NCBI GenBank assembly: GCA_029959085.1
Contig: JARWIR010000001.1
Coordinates: 66,588,899 to 66,652,898, forward strand
Length of the DNA: 64,000 nucleotides
Source of the DNA: Nemophila menziesii
Taxonomy: Eukaryota; Streptophyta; Magnoliopsida; Boraginales; Hydrophyllaceae
Direction: 5' to 3'
Position 1 is the first letter of the stretch. Every line of letters starts with the position of its first letter. Positions 23,090 to 33,476 of the stretch are shown piece after piece. Made by a program: the position numbers and the translations under genes. Under the pieces are notes generated by a model that was given only the letters and a program-made list of their open reading frames with translations, ran no database searches and had not been told where the DNA came from.

Positions 23090-24379
23090 GCTGGTCATCG
23101 GTGTTGCGTCCATGGACATCCTTCGTAAGTAGACCATATGTGGCGTGTTGAATGGTGCTCAACCCAAGTAGCATGTTTAGGATAAGGTCCAACTCTTTTG
23201 TAACGTTCCCTAAAGTAGCAATCATCTTCACTTGATTCTCTTCCTACACTTTAATTTTCGATTCCAACTCGTTATCGGTATGTATCTTCTTCTTTGGTGG
23301 AGGAGCTCTAGGAGTTCTTACAGCTTGTGTGGCTTCGTCATGGGCATTTTGAATCAATACTACGGATATCTGTTCCCCAACTCTGGAAGGTTCAACCTTT
23401 TCACACCTACGCGGGATTTTAGCGTCTAGACACAGGGTGGTGATTGTACAAGGAAATTTAAGATTCTGCTGAGTAGTAGGGGCTTTCTCGAATTCCATAA
23501 TATTGTCATAAAGCACACTAGCCACATCCATATGTTTGTTCTCCACAATACACTTGATGAATATAACATGTTCCTTTTTCAATTCCAAAGTGTGTGTTAT
23601 ACCAAAGAAGATAGGGACTATGAAACGAGACCAAACCATAGCACAAGGCAATAAATTGCTAATATAAATATGTCTGGAATAACGCTCTCCTGCTGGGATT
23701 GGGCGAGTCCCAGAAATAAGTAATTTTACCCAAAGAGATTCGAAATCGAATGAGGGATCAGTAAGGGTTTCTTGGAAAGGACAAGGGTCGGTGAAGTTGG
23801 GAAATTTCAATGATTGTCGAATAAGCTCAGCAGAGAGAGGTATTACCTTTTTGCGTACAATAATGGCTTCTTTTGAAAAAGCTAATCTCTTGTAAAAATC
23901 ACGCACCAATGTAGGAATATATTCAAGCTTTCTTTCTCTCAACTCTTTCCACCAAACTTGTCACAAGTAGTATTATAGTCCTTAAAAGCACTATTCAGAA
24001 TACCCTTTGGAAGAGCCTTCTCAACACCAAATTTCAAGTAATTGATTCTGTCACGAACCTGATCATTCCAAGTCATAGGAACTCTCTTTGGCTTTTGAGC
24101 GAACACCTTTCTTCTTGTGGATCTTTGTTCTTGAACGGGTGCTTGCGGAGTTTCATCTTCAGATTCTTCCTCACTTTCTGGTTCATCAATTAGTCTACTC
24201 TTCGGATTAGCCTTAATCAAATTTTCTTTCCTTTTCGAATCAGCTGGGATTTCTTTAGTCTTGCGTTTGGAACGCGAATCCAGAATCTGAATTGTTTGTT
24301 CTTGACTAGCACCAACAGTGTTTCTGTTTCTTGGAAAGTTTCTTCGATAAGTACACATGGAATCGGTTCTGTTAGTCAT
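23090..24379 (-). pseudogene. A4 ORF in the envelope position (Athila ORF, function unknown)
   Basis: It starts at ATG 24379 (MTNRTDSMCTYRR). A basic, Lys/Arg- and Glu/Ser-rich segment of about 146 residues ends at TGA 23941-23939. The next frame begins immediately and continues about 230 residues to a TAG at 23244, after which the same frame stays open to about 23090. The second part (YIPTLVRDFYKRLAF, KKVIPLSAELIRQSLKF, ERYSRHIYISNLLPCAMVWS) resembles the plant-transposon domain found downstream of pol in Athila elements. One frameshift and one stop probably break a single ancestral ORF. I see no signal peptide or clear membrane segment, so calling it an envelope protein would be unsupported. 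Confidence 0.65.
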
Positions 24380-24770
24380 CTCTTTTCACCCCAAAATCAA
24401 AACTTCAAATAGGGAAAAGCTAGAGGAAAGCTTAGAACTTTGATGTTTTGAGGTTTAAAACTTGAAGATTATGGTGGAATATGAGATGGGTAAAGGCTAA
24501 TTGAGAAGAATTTTGAAGGAATTGGGTTTAATTTGAAGGCTAGGAAGAAGAAACTTTGGGAGAAAAGTGGGAATTTGATGATGTTTTGGAGAGGATGTGA
24601 GTTAATTGTGTGTTTTTGTGAGGAAAGAGGACTTGATTTGACGATTTTATAGTGTTTTGATGAAGATTTTCGGAGTAGGTGGAGGCTAGGATTCGGAATA
24701 AGAGGTTGGCTTGGGAAAGAAGGCAAAAAATCTAGGTTAAAAGCTCAAAAACCGCCTCTCGCAAAAGCGG
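24380..24770 (-). other. A4 spacer upstream of the env-position ORF
   Basis: AT-rich leader-like sequence between the palindrome array and ATG 24379. An open frame (24726-24469) is Ser/Pro/His-rich without recognisable domain, and a similar low-complexity frame occupies this place in A5 (44610-44077). I treat both as untranslated. Confidence 0.5.
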
Positions 24771-25173
24771 ACCGGCAAGCCGGTGGCTGACCGGCATGCC
24801 GGTCCCTGTGTTGGCGCAAAATTAATTTCCAAATTGATTTTTTTTACCCTTGAAGCAACTTCCTTGCGTCAAACATGACACACTAACCAGAACATCCTCC
24901 TTCGCGGGCCGGCTAGCCGGTCAGCCACCGGCATGCCGGTCGCGTCTCGCTGCACAACCTCAGACGCAACAAGTTGCGTCAAACTCGACGCACTAATCAG
25001 AACTTTTCACCCTCTCGGACCGGCTAGTCGGTCAGCCACCGGCATGCCGGTGGTGTCTCGCTGGCGCAAACGTGGACGCTACGTCGTGCGTCAAAGTGGA
25101 CGCACTAGTCAGAGTTTGGGGGGTTCTTCAGCGTGTTTTACCGGTATGCCGGTCAGTTCACCGGCTAGCCGGT
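24771..25173 (-). repeat. Array of eight 14-bp palindromes in four phased pairs (A4)
   Basis: Palindromes of the form ACCGGC-NN-GCCGGT begin at 24771, 24790, 24908, 24927, 25019, 25038, 25140 and 25160. Each pair has one member with an ATG-type centre and one with a TAG- or AAG-type centre. Within-pair start distances are 19, 19, 19 and 20 bp; pair-to-pair distances are 137, 111 and 121 bp. Units two and three also share flanking text (GTCTCGCTG, TTGCGTCAAA, GACGCACTA). It lies between the pol stop (25410) and the env-position ORF. The open frame on the plus strand (24933-25352) merely reads through it. Confidence 0.85.
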
Positions 25174-25373
25174 CATGCCTGTCTTTGAACTCCAATTTTT
25201 TTTTGTTTTTTCATCGTTTCGACCCCAAACTCATGACCTTTTTACCCCTAAAATATTCAAAAACAACTACCCTTCCTCATTTCTTAATAATAAACACTAA
25301 ATTAATGAAATTTATCTTCTATACACTAAGAAAATTAAAAGACTTAAACTAATATACAATGAATTGGATTTTT

Positions 25374-25403
25374 TTAACGTTGTAAAGCTCGACGGGTTAC
25401 CTC
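25374..25403 (-). other. Conserved motif just after the pol stop (A4)
   Basis: GAGGTAACCCGTCGAGCTT followed by ACGTTAAA in element sense, directly after the integrase frame ends. Homologous to 5249-5280 and 45125-45160. Confidence 0.6.
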
Positions 25404-25409
25404 ACGCTT

Positions 25410-26744
25410 TCAAGGAGCTGCTAAGAGATACATGACCTCCCCGGAATGTGGATCTTCCGAGAGATTGGTATTTTCACCTCCATGGTATATATTTAACCGA
25501 TGATCGTTCACCATGAAAGTACGGTTCTCGAGTGGATGCTCTATTTCTATCGTCCCATGAGGTGTAACTTTGGTCACAACATAAGGACCCGACCAATTCG
25601 ATCTTAATTTACCCGGATAATTGCTGAACTTTGAGTTATACTTCAATACCTTTTGTCCCACTACAAAGTTCTTTTCACGAATACGATTATCATGCCACCT
25701 CTTAGTGTTTTCTTTGTAAAGTTTAGCATTTTCATAAGCATGTAATCGGAATTCATCAAGTTCATTAAGTTTCATCATTTGATTTTGACCGGCTAAAGTA
25801 GGATCTAAGTTTAACTACGCAATAGCCCAATATGCACCCATTTCAAGCTCAAGAGGTAAGTGACAAGCCTTACCATAAACCATTCGATACGCGAAGGCAC
25901 CAACTGGAGTTTTGAACGCTGTACGATAAGCCCATAATGCATCATCTAACTTCATTAACCAATCTTTTCTTGTGGGACCAACAGTCTTCTCTAAAATAGA
26001 TTTTACCTCACGATTGGAGACTTCAGCTTGACCATTGGCTTGTGGATGATAAGCGGTAGATACACAATGTCTCAGTCCATACTTCTCTAAAACTGTCTCC
26101 AAGTACTTATTCACGAAATAAGAACCTCCATCGCTAATAATTACTCTTGGTATACCATGTCTAGTGAAGATGTGTGATTTCAGAAACTTAATCACTACTC
26201 GCGAATCATTAGTTGGTAGAGCAATGGCCTCTACCCACTTAGACACGTAATCAACACCTAATAAGATGTAAAGGTTACCATTAGAAGGAACAAACGGACC
26301 CATAAAATCTATACCCCATACATCGAATATCTCCACTTCAAGAACATTATTACGTGGCATCTCATCTCTCTTTGATATCTTTCCCGTAAATTGACATCTT
26401 TCACATCTCTTAACATATTCATGACAATCTTTCATTATTTAAGGCCAATAAAAACCTGATTGTAATACCTTAGCAGCCGTTCGATCTTCTTTGAAATGTC
26501 CTTCATTAGTTGAGTCATGACAACCAGCTATAATCGCTTCAGTTTCTTCCTTTGGTATACATCTTCTCTCCATTAGATCAGCACAGACTTTATAGAGGAA
26601 GGGATCCTCCCAAAAGAATTGTCTTGCACGTTGAGTTAATCTTTCTCTCTCTTGATAAGTAGATTCTTCGGGAAATGAACCACTTACAATTAAATTATCA
26701 ATATCAGCATACCAAGGAGTATTTTCTAGGTGAATCGTGATCAA
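25410..26744 (-). pseudogene. A4 integrase
   Basis: Joins retrotransposon DNA to the host chromosome. One minus-strand frame runs from about 26744 to 25410 with only two in-frame stops (near 26437 and 25816). It contains the zinc-binding region (CHDSTNEGHF, then CERCQ), the catalytic core with the D-D-E residues in [19 protein letters not shown] and [12 protein letters not shown], and the C-terminal GPY/F motif WSGPYVVTKV. This is the full integrase of the Athila lineage. It gives the reference C-terminus (ending NDHRLNIYHGG) against which the LTHCW endings of A2 and A5 look diverged. Confidence 0.85.
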
Positions 26745-26770
26745 GCTCTCATCACGAAATATTTCTCTAA

Positions 26771-27115
26771 CTACTTCAGGTCCACCATTTGATTCTGATC
26801 CTTCAAGATGAGATAGATGATCTGCAACTTGATTTCCAAACCCTTTCGATCCTTAATATCTAAATCAAACTCTTGAAGCAGTAACACCCATCTTATTAAC
26901 CTTGGTTTAGCATCTTTATTCTCCATAAGATATCTAATAGCAGAATGATCTGTATAAACAACAACTTTCGCTCCAAGGAGATATGTACAAAACTTATCAA
27001 ATGAATAAACAACAGCTAGCAATTCTTTCTCTGTAACAGCATAATTCATTTGCGCACAATTGAAAGTATTTCTTGCATAATAGATCGAGTGAAATATCTT
27101 ATCTTTTCTTTGGCC
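26771..27115 (-). pseudogene. A4 RNase H
   Basis: Degrades the RNA strand of the RNA-DNA hybrid during reverse transcription. [32 protein letters not shown] and [20 protein letters not shown] are the expected Ty3/gypsy RNase H segments. The frame shifts near its end, before the integrase zinc region. Confidence 0.8.
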
Positions 27116-28933
27116 TTAAACAACTCCCATAACTAAATCACTAGCATCACACATAACTTCGAACGACATATTCCAATCAGGTTGTAATACAATAGGAGCG
27201 GTAATGAGTTTTTCCGTGATTGCCTTGAAGGCCACCATGCAAGCTTCATCGAAAAGGAATTTGTTGTCCTTCTCAAGTAAGTTATAGTGGTTTAGCAATC
27301 TTAGAAAAATCTTTAATGAATCTCCTATAAAAGCCAGCATGTCCAAGAAAAATTCTCACCCCTTTAACAGAAATAGGAGGTGGAAGCGTTTTTATTACCT
27401 CTATCTTTGCGCGATCAACCTCTAAACCAGCACTCGAAACCTTGTGACCCAATACGATACCTTCTCGAACCATAAAATGACACTTCTCCCAATTTAAAAC
27501 CAAATCACTTTACTTGCATCTAATCAAAACTCTCTCCAAATTCTGTAAACACTTATCAAAGTCATCACCGAATACAGAGAAATCATCCATAAATACCTCA
27601 AGGAAGTTATCGATCATATCCCAGAAGATTGCCATCATACATCTTTGAAACGTAGCAGGTGCGTTACACAACCGAAATGGCATTCTGCTATATGCAAACG
27701 TACCAAAGGGACATGTAAAGGTTGTCTTATGTTGATCTTCTGGAGCAAGGTATATTTGATTATATATCCATCTAAAAAGCAGTAAAACTCTCTACCAGCT
27801 AACTTGTCTAACATTTGATCCATGAAGGGAAGAGGGTAGTTATATTTTCTGGTGGCCTTGTTCAATTTGCGGTAATCCATACATACTCTCCAACCAACGA
27901 CAGTTCTTGACGGAATAGCTTCATTTTGATCGTTAAGAACTATAGTGATTTCTCCTTTCTTTGGCACACACTGAACTGGACTCACCCATTCACTACTCGA
28001 GATGAGATAGATAATCCCTGCGTCTAACAGCTTAATAACTTCCTTCTTTACAACTTCCTTCATGGCTGGCATTAATCTCCTTTGACCTTCAACTGAGTGT
28101 GTGTTATTATCTTCAAGAATGATTTTGTGTTGACAATAGGAGGGGATAATGCCTTTGATATCGGTAATAGTCCACCCTATCGCCTCTTTGTAAGCTCTTA
28201 ACACACGCAACAGTTTATCTTCTTGAGGAACTGTTAAATTTGCTGAAACAATAACAGGTAGAGTTTCATTAGTACCTAAATACGCATACCTCAAGTGTGA
28301 TGGCAAAGGCTTTTCTTCCGATTGCGGAGGAGATTCGATTGAAGGTTTCTTTTTAGTTACAATCTCCCCCGGTTTTCTCACAGTTTCATAGGTTAGACGC
28401 CTATACTTTGGATTCTTAGAATTAAGAGCTGCCACTGTTTCGGCAAGCTCTTCCATCAATTCAGGTAGATCAAGTGTCAAGGCTGCCTGTAAAACATCAT
28501 CATAAGTAAATTCATTATATACCTCTTGCATGGTCTGCTCAATTACATCCATTCGGAAACAATCCTCCTGCGAATCTGGAAACTTCATAGCTCGGAATAC
28601 GTTGAACTTTACTTCCTCATCTTGGATTTGCATCGTTAATTCTCCTTTTTCTACATCAATTAAAGTACGCCCCGTGGCTAGGAATGGTCTTCCCAAAATA
28701 ATGGGGACAATCCTATCCGCGTGGTATTCAAGAATAACAAAATCAACAGGAAATATTAAAGTACCTGCCTTGACGAGGACATCTTCTATTCGACCCTCAG
28801 GATGTGCAAAGGATCGATCCGCCATTTGCAAGACCATAGAAGTGGGTCTTGCTACTCCAATTTTCAATTTTTCAAAGATTGACTTGGGCATAAGATTAAT
28901 GCTTGCACCCAAATCACATAGTGCTTTACCTTT
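27116..28933 (-). pseudogene. A4 protease and reverse transcriptase
   Basis: The protease begins with the catalytic motif DLGASINLMPKSIF at about 28915 and continues to [11 protein letters not shown] long linker follows, then RT: SSEWVSPVQCVPKKG and GWRVCMDYRKLNKATRKYNY near 27830-27990, PFRLCNAPATF near 27650-27690, and the active site FMDDFSVFG at about 27594-27568. The order and the VQCVPKKG...GWRVCMDYRKLN wording are typical of the Athila lineage. The frame is open for 425 codons (28912-27635), then breaks by a frameshift at the segment before the PFRLCNAPATF motif, with a stop after the active site and another frameshift near 27290. Confidence 0.9.
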
Positions 28934-30892
28934 CTATTCTTCTCCAATCGAAATAGGAATTGTGAAACTCCCACGATCAAGTAACTTCGGAGGTAGCTTA
29001 CTTTGACAAATAACACTACATTCTTCTGGTAAACCAATCATTTCATTATCGCAATACGGCCTTTTGTTGCTGAGAGCTCTTTTAAAAAATTTCGTATACT
29101 TTGGAATATCTCGGATAGCTTCTAATAACGGAATATTGATGCTAAGACCTCTCTCTCTATTAAAGAACTTTTGATACTCAACTATATCACCTTTCTTTTG
29201 AACTCTAGACGGAAATGGTGGACGAGGATGATTTATTACATCATCATCTTTCTTTTTCGGAGTTTCAACAGGCCTCTCCACTTCCTCTACTTCATCATCT
29301 TTATTTTTATCCACCACATCCTTTTCTTTACTAGTAACTTCTTTATCTTTCATAACAGGAAAAGGAGGTGGAGGAAGATTCTTACCACTTCTGAGAGTCA
29401 CAGCATTGCAATCTTCTTTCTGTATAGGATTTTCTATGTCACTAGGGAGTTTCCCTTGTGGACGCTGACTCAATTGTTTTGATATTTGCGCAATTTGATT
29501 CTCTAACATCTTAACGTGTGCTTCAGAAGCTTGTTTCCTTTGGGCTGACTGTGCATGAAGTGCAATTAAATCTTCTACGGTTTTCTGAAGGTTATTTGTA
29601 CCTTCTTGTGGTTGAGCAGGTAAGGCTTTCTGGTTCATGGTGTCATTATAATTGTCTTGAGGAGGTTGTCTCTGAATGTAATTTCCATGGTGTTGTCCCC
29701 CTTGATAATTATTCTGCGGTCTTTGATTATAGTTGTTACCTTGGGACACGGCTGATACGCGTATGTCGGATTTGCTGCCCCGTTAGGATTTGAATACTAA
29801 AACCCAGGATGGTTTATGTTAGGTTGATACCCTTGACCATTCGAATTGTAATTTCCTCTGTTGGACACAAACATCACGGACTCTTGATTATTCTGACAAT
29901 TCTCCCATTCATGATCATTCACACCACAATACGAACATCCATAAATTTCTTGCGTAGCATTCACCTCAACCCTTTTACTCGAAAAACCTTCTTTCATGGC
30001 TAATGTGAGTTGTTTCAATTGTTGTTCCAATGTGGTTTGTATTTTGTTCTCTAAGGAGGTGAACTTTTCTTCGATATTCACGTTATTGATTCCCCCTTTA
30101 GTAGGTGTTCTCACAGTACTCCATCCCACTTCATTAGTTACTGTTCTATCCAAGATAATCTTTGCGTGAACGGGTAGAAACTGAAAAAATCCACCACCAC
30201 ATACTAAATCTAAATCTTTTCTTGATTTCCCATCAATGCCTTTGTAAAAGATTTTCATTTGTTGATGTTCTGAAAGGCCATGAGCAGGGACTCTTCGCAA
30301 ACACTGCTGAAATCTCAACCAACTTCTACCCAACCCTTCGCCATACTCTTTTTGGAAATGAGTTAATTCGAGTTGAGCATCTAATCTCATGTTGGATGGA
30401 TAATATATGTCGAAAAACGCAGCTTGTAACTGTTCCCAATTCGTAATCTTTCAAGGCTCTTGTGAATCATGCCAATCACTCGCTCCATATATCACGGAAA
30501 ATATGAATGTAGCAAAATACATTTGCTCTTTTGTTACTCCTTGAGTGATGTACGAATCACAGATTTGCATAAATTTTTGTACTGCGCGAATGGGATCTTC
30601 TCCGGGCTTGCCACAAAAATGTCTGAAATTGAGCTAACATACCCGAATCTGGACGGAATCTCGGAACATCAATATTGGCTGGGCCAATCCCAAGAGGAGG
30701 ATCAAGGAATGGTTCTTGTGTTGGACCGTTAACAAACCATGGATCGGCTACTTGGGCTTGAACTAGAGAATTAGGAGGATTAAGAGGTGGGACTAGTCCG
30801 TGACGACCATTTTGACCATTGTTATCAACCGGAAGGTCAGCCATCTCCCTAGATAATCTCTCTTCTAACTCTTTCACTTCTTGTTCTCTCAT
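28934..30892 (-). pseudogene. A4 gag
   Basis: Encodes the capsid/nucleocapsid polyprotein. The probable start is the Met at 30892 or 30844; the open frame upstream to 31102 is leader. Recognisable parts are a Gag core (QEPFLDPPLGIGPANIDVPR; MQICDSYITQGVTKEQMYF; LRFQQCLRRVPAHGL), a CCHC zinc knuckle CSYCGVNDHEWENC near 29940, Gln/Asn-rich spacer, the NAVTLRSGK motif near 29380-29400 typical of Athila/Tat elements, and a basic region before protease. At least one stop and two frameshifts interrupt it, and a TAG (28936-28934) separates gag from protease in the same frame. Confidence 0.8.
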
Positions 30893-31083
30893 TTTCTTGT
30901 TAGCAAGTCTGACTAATGATTCATGATTATCAAGGATCAGAGGTAATGTCTTAAGATCCTTAAATAGCTTCCTTAGCATACACCAACCTAAAAACCTGAA
31001 AAAGATGAACAAACAAAGCGTAAAACTGAAAAATAAAAATGCAACTACCACTAAAGGATAAACACCGGGGTCACACGCTGCCG

Positions 31084-31101
31084 TCCCCGGCAGCGGCGCC
31101 A
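31084..31101 (-). other. A4 primer-binding site
   Basis: TGGCGCCGCTGCCGGGGA in A4 sense, six bases inside the 5' LTR. It is complementary, with one difference, to the 3' end of plant tRNA-Asp, the usual primer of Athila elements. Identical in A5 (47524-47541). Confidence 0.85.
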
Positions 31102-31107
31102 AAAACT

Positions 31108-32687
31108 TGGTGGTCCTTTTTGTGTTCTAAAATAATTTCAATAAGGAAAAGAGAACCACAACTGCAAGTGTACAGTTGTTCCAAGTAATATATGTGATAA
31201 AACAGATTCGTTCTCAGGGACGGATTGGTTGACTCTAATGCTTACCAAATAGTGATTAATTGCACGTAAGAACAAGTAAATGATTTGAGAATGTTTGTTT
31301 TGGTTTTCTATAACTAAGACAAATAATTAAAATACTAAATTAATACAAAGATTCTAGACGCGAGGAAATAAAGTAGTTTACGCAAGATATGAAAGGCAGT
31401 AGTTGAGAGACGCAAGGGTTTCACCTAATTATCATTCATTTCATGTATTGTTTAAGGGACAAATCGGTAAATATGTAATGGTCGGGATTCAGAATTCTCC
31501 TTACCCCCGTTAGGATGGACTAAGGAGCTACTCTTAGGTGCTACGAACCCCGTCAGGGTGATTATAGTCCACCTTCAAGTGGTTAAGTCTATTTCTACCC
31601 AATTGGCCATAGGATTATTAAGCTCGTCAGAGTCTATAATTTCTATCCTACATTCATTAATTGGTTCAGTACCTAAACCCCCCGTCAAGGTGATTCATAT
31701 GCCACTTTATGAAATAGCCTAGATACTAAGTCCTATGATTAGTTAATTACTTCATTCATAGTAAATAAAAGCAAATTAATGAAAAATACAATTTACCCAA
31801 TTTGATTTCAATTATTAAAATCCTAAATCCAAACACATGAAACGAAATCAAATTGGGATTAACCCATTATGCGTTCTCAAGCACTATTTAAGTTTAGCTC
31901 ATAATAATTGAAAAGACAAAAACTAAAGAAATAAATAAGTTCATCATGTTTTACAAAATAAAATAGAAGAACCTAATTACGGAGTTGAATTGGCTGAGAG
32001 TTGGAGATATAGACAGTCTCCGGCTCTTGCTTCTTCTCTTCCTTGCTCTAGCTTCCTCTCTGGTGTTCTGACTCTTTTCTTTTCTTGAGCGTAAGAATTG
32101 GTATATAAAAATAAGAGTCCAAAGCCTATTTATACTATTAAAACCGGATTATGGCTTTTCTTTAAGGATTAAGTTAAAATAAGAAAACCACAAATCCATA
32201 ATTAAGCTCAAATCTCGTAACAGTTGCACCACCTACACTAAAACAACTTTAACCTGTTCGTTTCAACTCAGATTGACCTCATTCCAATTGCTAAATTTCC
32301 GTAACTCAATGGGTAACAACTTCTCTTCACAAGTCAGAGGCTAAATCCACTCTTAGATGGCTCTAAATCAGCAATCTTTATCAACTTTCCAGATTTGCAG
32401 CTTGAAAATATCAATTCTTTCGGGATATTTCTTCTTGCTTTGACTTCATTACACGATCTTTGACTTTATTCTTGGATTCCTCTCCTAGCTAGTATTCAAA
32501 ACCTACAACTTTTCACTCAAAACAAGCCATATTACACGCAAAAGTTTAATAAATGAAAAATACTAGAAATAAAAGAGGAAAATCGATTTATTGCATATTA
32601 ACACTAAAAGTCTATCTAAATAGTCGAATAAACACTAAAAATGATGTCTCCCAAGGGCATAAAATTAGAACATTTAGGGAGACATCA
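31108..32687 (-). mobile_element. A4 5' LTR
   Basis: 1,580 bp, from TGATGTCTCCC at 32687 to CCACCA at 31108. TATA box TATAAATAG (minus) at 32128-32136. Same internal motif set as the 3' LTR. Confidence 0.95.
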
Positions 32688-32692
32688 TCACC

Positions 32693-33476
32693 CTAGGCTT
32701 TACTCACAACCTCTGTACATCGCAGGTTGTCGAGCCAAAACTATTCGAGTTTGAATTGGCGATGTCCATGAATTAAAGTATAATCAAGATGTAAAATAAG
32801 AGGTGATTTGTTTTATACTATTGTAGGGGAATGTAAATTTTTGCCTTTGGATGTTTTCAATTCAATTCGTATGATGCTAAAGTTCTAACAATCTTTGATT
32901 TGTTGAGTTTATCACCTGTTCATTTTTAGACCATGTAAAAAACATCCATAAGAGTTAATAAATATTAATCCATTTTTATAGTGAAATTTTGAACTATGTA
33001 AGATGATTAAAATGAACTGGATATGAGCTATACATTTCATTGATATTTAATACATTATAAAAGTCACCCATAATTAACTACAGTTCAGTGGTTGTTTTGC
33101 TCCAATTAGAAATTTCATCCCAAACTTTAACCATGTCTTCAAAATTGTTAGGAGTGTGTATGCAAACTAGGAAATAAGAGAAAAAAGTTCATTAATGTGC
33201 AAAATAAAAAAAGAAGGGCAACAAAATGACACGACAAGTTGCAAAAAAGAGTATAGGAGGACTGAAAAACCCCGGATGGAAGGTGGATCCAGTAGGGTAA
33301 AAAACAAACGACTTCTCAAAACAAAATCTTCTAATAGTATCCTGCGAGTCCACCTCCCTTAGCATGGATTCACTGAATACTGCCACACAAGGTTTAAAAC
33401 GAGCTAACACATACCTCTAACAAGACATTGTCAGGGGCGCTTTAATACCCTGGTAGTTCCACAATAAAAGACTCAT
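32693..33476 (-). pseudogene. LINE ORF2 N-terminal endonuclease
   Basis: The frame starts at ATG 33476 with MSLLLWNYQGIKAPLTMSC, a form of the N-terminus of plant L1 ORF2. Next come CVAVFSESMLREVD (the catalytic Glu region of AP-type endonucleases), VKVWDEISNW and LIMGDFYNVLNINE (the GDFN region), and DYTLIHGHRQFKLE near 32760. The frame is cut at 32693 by A4 and resumes at 20109. Stops and frameshifts throughout. Confidence 0.85.

Larger units (their letters stand above)
20110..32687 (-). mobile_element. Athila element A4 (Ty3/gypsy), complete but mutated
   Basis: A 12,578-bp element with LTRs at 20110-21693 and 31108-32687 and an exact 5-bp target duplication TCACC (20105-20109, 32688-32692). 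In minus-strand sense the order is 5' LTR, primer site complementary to tRNA-Asp, gag, protease, RT, RNase H, integrase, palindrome array, extra ORF in envelope position, conserved 3' UTR, polypurine tract, 3' LTR. Coding frames carry several stops and frameshifts, so it is unlikely to be autonomous now. It lies inside LINE ORF2, between the endonuclease and RT domains. Confidence 0.95.

Noticed and set aside
23090..24379. True retroviral envelope gene
   Set aside because: Position fits, but no signal peptide, cleavage site or transmembrane helix is visible.
24771..25173. CRISPR-like array
   Set aside because: Plant context, palindromes of variable interval, no spacers of uniform length and no cas genes.
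24933..25352. 139-codon open frame on the plus strand
   Set aside because: It reads through the palindrome array, where stop codons are rare because of GC richness; opposite to the element's coding strand and with no domain.
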